Positions 55,874 to 64,000 of a stretch of DNA of 64,000 nucleotides are shown here, in pieces (position 1 is the first letter of the stretch; each line of letters begins with the position of its first letter). Source of the stretch: Hirsutella rhossiliensis. Taxonomy: Eukaryota; Ascomycota; Sordariomycetes; Hypocreales; Ophiocordycipitaceae. The notes below the pieces were generated by a model. It worked only from the letters and a program-made list of their open reading frames with translations, was not told the DNA's origin and did no database searches. The stretch spans positions 1,346,501 to 1,410,500 of the forward strand of contig NW_025408682.1 in the NCBI RefSeq assembly GCF_020360975.1. Reading direction: 5' to 3'. The translations under genes were made by a program, and so were the position numbers.

Positions 55874-57342
55874 ATGGCAGAGCCAACGTACACCGTCTTC
55901 GTGCGCATCCCCATCCCGCGAGGCGACTTTGTCGACCCGCCGCCGGTACGAGCACTGGTCCACGCCGAGCTGCTGTCCCCCCGGCCTGCTGACCATGTCG
56001 TCCGTCTAGGTGCATTGGGATCCGACCAAAGATGAGGCTCTCTGGAAGATCTTGTCCGGTGCCGCGCAGACCGACATTGACTGTGAGTTCCCCACACTCC
56101 ATAGCCGCCTTGACGCGGCTGACGATTGGCGCAGGGAATCTCGTGTACGTCTCCGGCGCCGTCATCGCGCGTCGACGACGATGCCATGACCTGAGTGCTA
56201 ACCTTGCGCAGTGCCCAACGCTTCGAGGTCCCCGTCGACTTCCTTCTCCAGCAGGTGGCCTATCTGACAGAGCGACACGCATCGCAGGTCCGCGCCCAGG
56301 TTCGCAAGGCCACGGCTGCCGCCAGGGGCTCCGCCGCTCCCTCGCCGGTCCCGGGCTCCGAGCATCCGCGCACCGCCTCGGCTCTGTCCGTCCGGCGTGA
56401 CTCGCCTATGCCACGACATGACAGCGGCAGTGCCGCTCCTGCGTCCATGGCTGGGTCCGGACGGCCGGGTGCGTCGCGCAATGCTTCAGCTAATACCGCG
56501 ACCCAGAAAGACGCCGGCGGCTCGTCCGGGAGACTGCCCGTGTCTGGTCGTACTACAGACACGGGCGGCCGGAGGCGCTTGTCGTCGTTGCCCGTAGCGT
56601 CGTCGACTGCCAAGTCACCCGAGGCCACACCTGGGAACGACCAGGGAAGGGGGGCGTCGCCGGGCCCGGCCGAGTCCACCTCGTCCGATGACGATGGGTC
56701 CAGCCCCGCCCAATCTCGCATCATCCGGCGGCCGCCCCGCTTCCAGCAGCAAGAAGCTGCTCAGTCATACCACGACGTCGACAACGACGACGACGACGAG
56801 GACGACGAAGAGTCGGAGCCAGCGTTCCAGCCGTATCGAGCCGCACCGGAGCATGCGTCAGCCCAGGACCTGGCTTCCACGCTCAAGGGTGACGGCCGCA
56901 TCGCTGCAGAGCGCGGACACCAGGGCTCCGGCAAGGATGCTGCCCTGCAATCCCACACGTCCGACTCGTCGGCGAGCTCGGCGGCGAATCTTCCTCGACC
57001 CGGCAAGGCCCACGAGCAGGTGATGGGTGGCCCTCTGTCGTCGCCTCGCCGTGCCGCCGAGTTGGCGGGCCGCAGCCCTGCAGGCAAGCGCAGAGCCGCG
57101 TCGCGCGAGGGAAGCGAGGGTACACCGAGCATGGGGAGCAGCTTCAGCGACCTCGATGGTAATGCTCGAGGCCCGTCTCTCTTTGTATTGTCTTACTAAC
57201 CAAGTCGATAGATGCATCCGTGACGCAGTCGGCACTGGAGGAAGCCTTGGCCAGCCATATGAACCGCGGGGCCATCAGCAGCCGTTTCAGCATCAGCCAG
57301 GCTTTCCGTAGCCGCTACACTCCCGGCTCCTCCAACAAATGA
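55874..57342 (+). CDS. ATG29: Autophagy-related protein 29
   Basis: Five exons, 55874-55945, 56010-56082, 56135-56144, 56212-57158 and 57212-57342, giving 410 residues. Exon 3 is a 10-bp microexon between GCGCAG and GTACGT; it is needed to join ALWKILSGAAQTDID through W-N-L-V to AQRFEVPVDFLLQQ in frame. Atg29 works with Atg17 and Atg31/Cis1-type partners in the scaffold that starts phagophore formation. The conserved N-terminal domain is YTVFVRIPIPRGDFVDPPP then VHWDPTKDEALW and FLLQQVAYLTERHASQVRAQ. The long middle is disordered, Ser/Pro-rich with an acidic run (DDDDEDDEESE), likely phosphoregulated as in yeast. The last exon, ASHMNRGAISSRFSISQAFRSR, is also conserved in filamentous fungi. 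Confidence 0.93.
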
Positions 57343-57774
57343 GGTTGGCCCATCTATCGGCGTTGAGGGTGCAAAGCAAGTGGCAACTTGATTGGATGGA
57401 AATTGCGGCATCTGCACGGCGTCTTGGTTTTTCTCTCAACTACGGATGGGTAGAATGAAGCGATGGTGAATCGGCGACTCTTCTGCCCTGTTTGCAGATG
57501 CTGCGCTGGCTCTGTCCCAAACGGAAAGCGATAAATCCTGCAGGGCTTGGTTGCCTCAGGTGACGACGGGGGAAACCACCCCCCACAAAACACTTCCTTC
57601 CGTTTCGTTAAGCCGCACGATAAAAGAATCTCCCGTATTCAACGCACCTTTTCCTACCGCTCGGCTGCCCTTGACCTTTTTGTGACTCTGCCCACGCACA
57701 AAGCCTTTGGCCAGAGCACACGACACGACAGCAAACGATAGTAGTTGCCATCATCCACCATTCATTCGCTCGCC
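57343..57774. other. Intergenic ATG29 to Arb2-domain gene
   Basis: 432 bp; 3' UTR of ATG29 and promoter of the next gene. No other feature. Confidence 0.5.
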
Positions 57775-59125
57775 ATGTTTCGTCGCCACTGGTCGGGCCT
57801 CCCCAAGGACCCTGTGTTCCCTGCCGACCTCAAAGGCCTCGGGTATGTCGCCACCAGGACCCTCTTTGGCACATCCAGGCTGTTTAGCTGATGCCCCACG
57901 CTCAGATACTTCGTCAACGCCCAGGACGAGGTTCGATCGATTGCGGACCCGCACTTCTATTTCAAGTTCTTCCTGAACCGTCACCCGCGTATCAACTTTC
58001 GCCAGCGCTTCAGGTTTGATCGTAAGAGCTTCTTCTGATCGTGGACAAGCGAGAGACTTACGCCCGCGGTAGAAGCACTGGAGCGCCTCGTCCATGAGCG
58101 CCTCGAGAAGCAGGGGCTCCAGAAGGTCGCCTTGCCGCTGGGATCGGCGCCACAGGATCGCCATGTCCCTGTTTTCGTGAGTCCCGACCTCATGTCCAGG
58201 GCTCGCGTCGTCGTCATCTTCGGCGAGCCCTCGCAGGATCTCGGTGTCCTGGCCGGCCGCGTGCTCAGCGGCCCTGGCGGCATCGACAAAGGCAGCATGG
58301 TCTCGGTTGTGCAGGCTCTCCAGGCGCAAGCCTCTTCGGGAACCGACTCCTCGCCCCCTGGCGTCGTCCTCGCAAACACAGGCCAGCTGTACTGGTGGCC
58401 GGAGGGCAAACGCGGCCTCACAGTCACCTCTAGTGCCAACATTCCCCTGCCGAGCATGGTCCACCTCGGCAGGCAGCATGTGCCTGCCCTGAACTCGATC
58501 CCTCAGAACGAGGATCCGGCAAGCCACGTCAACTATGTCTTCAGAGAGGTCATTGGGGGCTTGGCCAAGCAGGATGCCATCATCAGCCTCGTTGCCATCG
58601 GAGGATCTTGCGAGCTTGTGACCAAGTTTCTGGACAACGAGGTGAACTGGGCGGCTTGGGGAGACAGGCTGAGTTCCATGCTTTTGCTTGGACATGTCTA
58701 CCCCGACGACGGCCTGAAGACACCAGCCTTCAAGGAGTTTCTTACGAAGGTAATTCTGGGACGACGCCCTCCGTCCACACACACGTACTCACCAATCTCA
58801 GCGCACCCGGGCGTACGTCACTTCGAACCTACCCCTCGACACAGCGCTCGCTCCGCCGACCGGCAACGCACACCAGGGTATCCCCAACCTTGGATGCCCG
58901 TGCTACTCCTCGTCGGAACCGTTGTACGACGAGGTCATCCTTATCCGCGCCCTCGAGTCAGCACTGCGCTACGCCGAAGACGCCGCCACGACGTCCGGGT
59001 TCGAGAACCCGCCTGTCGAGATCGTCGTCACCGACGAGCCGGAGGAGCGCGAGTTCACTGACGAAGACTGGGCAAAGGTGCCAGAAGATCAGAAGCCTTG
59101 GGTGTCTTCGACGTCCTTTGTCTAA
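57775..59125 (+). CDS. Arb2-domain protein (FAM172-like)
   Basis: Four exons, 57775-57842, 57906-58021, 58073-58749 and 58802-59125, giving 394 residues with consistent phases. N-terminus: RRHWSGLPKDPVFPADLKGL, GYFVNAQDEVRSI, FYFKFFLNRHPRINFRQRF, then ALERLVHERLEKQGLQKVALP, the Arb2 family order. The core has VVVIFGEPSQDLGVLAGRVL and VAIGGSCELVTKFLDN, an alpha/beta-hydrolase-like fold in related proteins. The name comes from Arb2 of the fission yeast Argonaute siRNA chaperone complex; whether this protein works in RNA silencing is not known. The C-terminus is acidic (VTDEPEEREFTDEDW). Convergent with the next gene. Confidence 0.85.
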
Positions 59126-59387
59126 GGGGTGGGAGAAGATGGAAAGGGGTTAGTGTTGAGTGAAGAGGGGATGGAGTAAGAAGGGATTGCCCCGTCTTGA
59201 TCGGAGCGGGTGCATGTTTGGGACGACATTCCGAGGCTGGTTTCACCAAATTTGCAGATAGCCGATGAAGAAAACAGGAGCGTACAGATGTTCCAAGCCA
59301 ATAGTGATCCTGACGGCCGTTCGAACGCAGTCCGCAGACAAGAAAGCGTAGCCCAGCGCTGAAACGGCTCGACGCTGTTCACCGCCT

Positions 59388-61028
59388 TTACGCTTTAAAA
59401 TATGAAAGAAGACCCGTCTCCGGCGGCACTATGTCCTCCATCAGCTCCGCAGTCCTCCTCATGCGTTCCTGCACCACGGCCTCCTCCGCCGCCCAGCGGC
59501 CCTCGGCATCTTTCGGCCCGCTCCACAAGGAAAAGATGGCTGACTTGGAGCCGCTCTTGCCCTTGGCCTCCTCGGCCCTCGCCAGCCGCGCCACCATCGT
59601 AGACCAGTTATCCAGGCCGGTGGCGAGACATTCCCGACACGTCTGCTTGGCCCCCTTTTCTGTCTTGCTCAGAGCGCGGAGCTGCTCCTCGGCCAAGTCG
59701 ACCCCATCGCGCGTCCATGCCAAGCCGTCGGCGTGCGACGAGTTTGCGTACATAATCTCACCAATGTACAGATGCAGAGATGCCTCCTGACAGCGCTCGT
59801 ACGGGCTGCGCCAGGGGGGCCGAGAGCCATCTACGGGCGGTGCGGGGTATGGCGGCGGCGCAAAGAAGTTGGTGACTTGTTGATACAGAGAGCGGCGTCT
59901 GGGCTTGGAGGACGCCTCGGGAGGAGGGATATCGGCGAGGCTGCGCCGCGTCTTGAGCAGAGAAATATACATGGGGAGGGCCGACGAGACGTCGCCCCTG
60001 CGGGCTTTGAAGTTGGCGCTGGCGGTGAGGGCGTCCAAGATGTTCATCGAGGCCGGCTCGACGCCATGTTTGAGGACCAGGGTTTTGGGATCAAAGGGCA
60101 GGGTGGACGGCTCGCTCCCTTTGGTGGCTTCCGCCAAGGCCAGGCTGTACAGCGCCTCGGCCCCGTCGGCACGGCCCTTGAACTCGACGAAGCTCGCATA
60201 CTCGAGAGCCGCCTCCATCATTTGCCGCGACATGAACCCCTTGGTCGCGAGAATCTTCATGTACCAGTTGTCGGCGGAGGGATAGGCCGGGTCGCAGTCT
60301 TCTTCGCGAGGCGCGTGAGGGTTACCCGGCGGAATGGGCGCCGGGCGGGGGTTGGATGGGCCGATGACGAACTCGGGAGGAGAGACGACGTTGCGTGTCC
60401 GGTCGCGGACCCAGCCATCGACGTGCTCGGCCGCCTTGGCCGCCAGCATGATGGCATCAAAGTAGCCCCTCCGCCACTCCTCCGAATTTGCGGATATATC
60501 ATAGTGTATGAACTCGCCGGGAACCTCCAACGCGGGAACCTCCCGATCCGACAGCTTGGTCAGGCGGGCGCCGTCGGAGCCTCCGTCCTCCAATCTGAGG
60601 AGGGCCGTTCTTGCCAGGTCCAGCGCCATGGCCCAGTTGACATCACCGTCTTTCGGGTCCTTGCGCCTGTGCGCATCTCTCAAGAACTTTCGCGTCAGGT
60701 AGTGCCACTCATGCGGTGTTGGGAAGTCCCTCTCGCCAACCTCCTCGTGGATGGCAAAGGAAATGGCGGCGACGGCGGCGAGGATTCCCCAGAAGGTGAG
60801 GGTGTATCGGACCACCAACTTGGCTTCGTGCTTGAGCCATTGCCGGCGCTCGGAGGTGAAGGATCGCGCGACCGAGGGGCTGGCTCTGGGGACGAGGAGG
60901 AAGGGGAGAACGGGGCGGGCCTTGATGGAGTTGACTGTGGCCAAGCTCCGGCGGCAGGACGGTGGCGGGAGGGGTCGAGACGCCGTGGCCAAGGCCGGGC
61001 GTCGGCGGACGACGAGCCGGGGGCGCAT
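59388..61028 (-). CDS. Mitochondrial inner-membrane TPR-like protein (Mgr3-like)
   Basis: A single 546-codon frame without introns. The first 60 residues are Arg/Ser/Ala-rich with no acids until RSFTSERRQWLKHE, a mitochondrial presequence; this is followed by one TM segment, LTFWGILAAVAAISFAI (residues about 77-93). The rest is helical with TPR-like spacing: EWHYLTRKFLRDAHRR, NWAMALDLARTALLRLED, LEYASFVEFKGRADGAEALYSLAL, ANFKARRGDVSSALPMYISLL. In yeast, Mgr3 is an i-AAA protease adaptor with this layout; filamentous homologues are often misnamed as permeases. Assignment to Mgr3 is by architecture and partial similarity only. It shares a 211-bp divergent promoter with the next gene. Confidence 0.65.
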   Translation of the reverse strand: MRPRLVVRRRPALATASRPLPPPSCRRSLATVNSIKARPVLPFLLVPRASPSVARSFTSERRQWLKHEAKLVVRYTLTFWGILAAVAAISFAIHEEVGERDFPTPHEWHYLTRKFLRDAHRRKDPKDGDVNWAMALDLARTALLRLEDGGSDGARLTKLSDREVPALEVPGEFIHYDISANSEEWRRGYFDAIMLAAKAAEHVDGWVRDRTRNVVSPPEFVIGPSNPRPAPIPPGNPHAPREEDCDPAYPSADNWYMKILATKGFMSRQMMEAALEYASFVEFKGRADGAEALYSLALAEATKGSEPSTLPFDPKTLVLKHGVEPASMNILDALTASANFKARRGDVSSALPMYISLLKTRRSLADIPPPEASSKPRRRSLYQQVTNFFAPPPYPAPPVDGSRPPWRSPYERCQEASLHLYIGEIMYANSSHADGLAWTRDGVDLAEEQLRALSKTEKGAKQTCRECLATGLDNWSTMVARLARAEEAKGKSGSKSAIFSLWSGPKDAEGRWAAEEAVVQERMRRTAELMEDIVPPETGLLSYFKA

Positions 61029-61239
61029 TGCGGTGGGCGGCCCAGGCCGGTGTTGTCAATCGCCTAGGAGCTTTGCGGTGTTGGACATTGCTCATCGACA
61101 GTCGCATCTGCGGCGGCCAGGAAAGTTGGGCCGTGGCAAGGCGATGACTCAGCACGCACAACACCGAGCCTTCATCGCCGCCTGTTGCCACTCGACCAAG
61201 CTTGACAGGCGCAGCTGCAACGCAACTTACAATGTCACG

Positions 61240-62820
61240 ATGACAAACATGCCCTACTTAATGCCAGAGTTGCTAGCCAGTCCTCGGCTTCAGTTAATCG
61301 CCACGGCCGTCCTCTCCGGTGCGACTGCGGCATGTCTGCTCTTGGGATACCAGGCCCTCGACAGGGAAGAGAGGCTGAATGAGCTCAAGAGCGCCATCCC
61401 GTCACTGGCAGAGAGCCAGCATGGCATTAAGAAGGTTCCAGTGGCTCCATCAAGTACGATTGACGCTCGCTGACGGTCCCGGGTGCAGCTCAACGACTTT
61501 GGGGCACCAATGTCGGCCGCCGACAAGGAAGATGCAAGGAACATGGAGCTGGCGAGACGAGCGCAGGCCGGCGACTTTGACGAGGACCTCATCAACGAGC
61601 AGCTAACAAGGAACCGCGTCTTTCTTACGCCCCAGGGTCTTGAGAAGCTTCGCGACTCCTTTGTCATCGTTGTGGGATGCGGGGGCGTCGGCTCTCACTG
61701 CGCGGCCTCGCTCGCACGATCCGGCGTCTCCAAGATTCGCCTCATCGACTTTGACCAGGTCACTCTCAGCTCCTTGAATCGCCATGCCGTTGCGACGCTC
61801 GCAGACGTCGGCACTCCCAAGGTCCAGTGTCTCCATCGCCGGCTCATTGCCATTGCGCCCTGGGTCAACTTCGATCTGCGCCAAGCCAAGTTTGACGAAG
61901 CCGTTGCGGCCAGCATGCTGGGACCCTGGGACGATGGCACCAAGCCAGCCTTCATCGTGGACGCCATTGACAACATCGACACGAAGGTGGAGCTGCTCAA
62001 GCATTGTCACGAGCACAAACTACCGGTCATCAGCGCCATGGGGGCAGGATGCAAGAGCGATCCGACCAGGATCGTCGTGGGGGATATTGGGACGAGCAAG
62101 GATGATAGGCTGTCAAAGGCGACGCGGCGGCGGCTGAAGCTGCTGGGAATCACGAGTGGCATTCCCGTTGTCTACTCGACGGAACAGGCCGGCGAGGGCA
62201 AGGCGGAGCTGCTACCCTTGCCAGACGACGAGTTCCACAAGGGCTCGGTTGGTGACCTCGGTGTCATGGCCAACTTTCGCGTCAGGATTCTGCCCGTGCT
62301 CGGAACAATGCCTGCCATCTTCGGCCTCACAGTTGCGAACCACGTCATCCTCAGCATCGCCGGCTACCCAATCGACTACGTGCCCGCCAAGGGGAGAGAG
62401 AAGATGTACGAGGGCATCCTCGCCTATGTGCAAGGCGCCGAAGAGAAGCTGGCCCGGCTGTACGAGCCCGACATGGTCGGCTTGAAGACGCCGCTGACGG
62501 TGGGCGACGTGGCCTTTTTGTCGGAAGAGCTGTACAGCGCGCGAAGCATCGTCAGTGGCATCCCGACCAGGCTGGTGCTGATTCGATGGCGCCGACCGGA
62601 CAGGACGAGCGTGAGAGTCATCGGCCAAGGCAAGGACATCCAGAAATGCTCGACGGTCCGCTTGGAAGATCTGGTGTGCATGACAAAAGAGGAGGCTACA
62701 CGGCATGAAAAGGAAATCTTCAAGGCCGGAAAGAGGGTCGAGGACTTGTACGACGAGGCAACGATTGAACGGGTCGAAGCGAAGCTTACCGAGGCGGCAT
62801 CGTATGGACAATACAGGTAA
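61240..62820 (+). CDS. tRNA threonylcarbamoyladenosine dehydratase (Tcd1/2, TcdA-type)
   Basis: Two exons, 61240-61434 and 61489-62820, giving 508 residues. The 54-bp intron has an unusual GTTCCA donor, a CTGAC branch and a GTGCAG acceptor, and joins HGIKK to LNDFGAP. E1-like enzyme that uses ATP to dehydrate t6A37 of ANN-decoding tRNAs to cyclic ct6A. An N-terminal TM segment (QLIATAVLSGATAACLLLGYQAL) fits the outer-mitochondrial-membrane location known in yeast. ATP-binding: FVIVVGCGGVGSHCAASLARSG, RLIDFDQVTLSSLNRHAVA, then VDAIDNIDTKVELLKHC, and SAMGAGCKSDPTRI. The C-terminal part (HEKEIFKAGKRVEDLYDEAT) is fungal. Tcd1 and Tcd2 cannot be separated here. Confidence 0.93.
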
Positions 62821-64000
62821 CGAGTCCCGTCAGTATCGTCATCGCCGCGGCGCCCCGATGGCTTGCCTTTCAACTTCGGTCCTCCCACGTACCGTCTTTC
62901 CATGGACATTCCGCCGGCCCGTCAGCCGGGAGGTGCGTGAAATGCAGGGCAGCGGCCCGAGCGAGGGCTCATGTAGGTAAGCATCGGATCTAAGCACGGG
63001 CACAAGACAAGCGAGTTGTGGGAGGGCGGTGACAACAGCCGCACTGGCATGGTGGACATGTAAGAGGAAGCGAGTCGGCACGAACGAACGGGGACTCACG
63101 GCCAATGCCTCGTTGGGTGCACATCGGTGGCGTCGAGCTGACGGCAGCGTCGCGCACATAATTGGATTCCTCGCTCTCGGATCCGCCTTGGATGTTTGGG
63201 ACGATATCGTGACAGCAAATTTGTCTTGTGTGTGCTCATTCCCCTCCGTGACTGGCTGTCACACCCTTGGGAAACCTGGGGCGTTGCTACCGAGACGTCT
63301 TGTCCTTTGGTTCACTTTGTTTCCGTGTCTAGTCATGTGGGCTGTCAGCTCCGACTTGGGCGCCCCGTCTCCCGGAGACGCAGGCGCCTTTGTTAGGCAG
63401 GTATCGAGGCACAGCAACAATATCGGAGTTGGGGCCCAGCGGCCAGGGGCTTTCTTGAATGCATGATGCAGTTCGCAAAGCGGGGCAGACAAGATGAGGC
63501 GACGAAACCACGGGGTTAGGGGTTAAGGCTTTACGACGATCTCAGCTCATTAAGAGAGCTGGTCGTCCCGACTTTTAAGCCAAGATTCAAGCCAGGCGCT
63601 TACTATTGGCCCGGTAGCCGTTGGCTTGTGTGTCTTCCATGGCAAGTGGTGAGACGTGGCGGATATGGCTTTCATGTGCATGAAGCTACAGCTTCATCAA
63701 TATCTTCTTCGTCATCGCACCTTTCAGCCATGTGCCGCCATGTGGTCTGTCGAGCCACGCAATTGGGGGCCTTTGGTCAGATGCCTGCATGGGAGGGATA
63801 TGGAATCCTGGGGCACCCTTTCTTCTGGCTCCATCTCTTCGCTCGCACCGACCAGCCAGCTCCTGGCTCTCGCTTCCTGCGTTAATGCTACACAATCTGG
63901 TGGTCCGTCGTTGAGACACAAATTTTCCTGCCTTTGCACGGAGACACAAATGTCGGGGTACCTGTGCCACGATGCAGCCGGAGATGGAAACGGAACCAGA
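62821..64000. other. Right edge, no gene recognised
   Basis: About 1.2 kb. Short frames only. A GGGGTTAGGGGTTAAGG run at about 63512-63528 resembles degenerate telomere sequence but is too short to interpret. Confidence 0.5.

Noticed and set aside
59733..61067. 444-codon plus-strand frame over the Mgr3-like gene
   Set aside because: No domain; the minus frame has a presequence and TM segment.
63512..63528. Telomere-like GGGGTTAGGGGTTAAGG
   Set aside because: Under three degenerate units; chance occurrence is likely.
1..64000. tRNA genes, rRNA and CRISPR arrays
   Set aside because: No B-box-like arm or direct-repeat/spacer pattern noticed by eye; a tRNAscan-SE run would settle the tRNA question.

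Overview
This window looks like nuclear DNA of a filamentous ascomycete (Pezizomycotina), probably a Sordariomycete and possibly Hypocreales. The signs are many short spliceosomal introns (about 50-110 bp, GTRNGT donors, CTGAC/CTAAC branch sites), GC-rich third codon positions, no operons, and fungal families such as septin, Lag1-type ceramide synthase, Atg29, PROPPIN and GT32 mannosyltransferase. The species cannot be fixed from sequence alone. Exon coordinates were worked out by hand from splice motifs, frame sums and family expectation.

Bases 1 to about 24,600 are sparse and accessory in character. They hold a cytochrome P450 with altered signature motifs (418-2178), a broken hAT transposase (3981-6682) beside an ATCGAT-rich palindromic tract (about 7030-7155), and an intact NmrA-like NAD(P)-binding protein (8948-9815). 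These are followed by a secreted cysteine-rich protein with an aerolysin/ETX-MTX2-like pattern (10848-11678), a small secreted cysteine-rich protein (13293-13661), a drug-efflux MFS pseudogene (13948-15430) and an 87-residue putative secreted protein (16017-16280). The region ends with an M20 amidohydrolase (18801-20135), a BTB/POZ protein (20675-21409) and a DAL5/TNA1-type MFS permease (22689-24614). Long stretches between them show no convincing gene.

From 24,974 on the window is mostly conserved housekeeping genes, all with intact frames. In order: quinolinate phosphoribosyltransferase (BNA6), copper amine oxidase, an OCH1-like mannosyltransferase, a probably mitochondrial acyl-CoA synthetase, ceramide synthase, a BAX-inhibitor-1 family protein, septin Cdc11/AspA, the PROPPIN Hsv2, the splicing factor Ist3, dynein light intermediate chain, a DUF255/SPATA20-like thioredoxin-domain protein, Atg29, an Arb2-domain protein, a mitochondrial inner-membrane (Mgr3-like) protein and a tRNA threonylcarbamoyladenosine dehydratase.

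The genes do not form one pathway. Possible functional links are the putative carboxylate/nicotinate permease next to BNA6 (NAD supply), Hsv2 and Atg29 (autophagy) about 7 kb apart, and two cytoskeletal genes (septin, dynein LIC). I found no biosynthetic cluster, CRISPR array, tRNA or rRNA. The observations most worth a second look are the aerolysin-like secreted protein, the 10-bp microexon in ATG29, the hAT remnant with its ATCGAT tract, and the permease-BNA6 neighbourhood.
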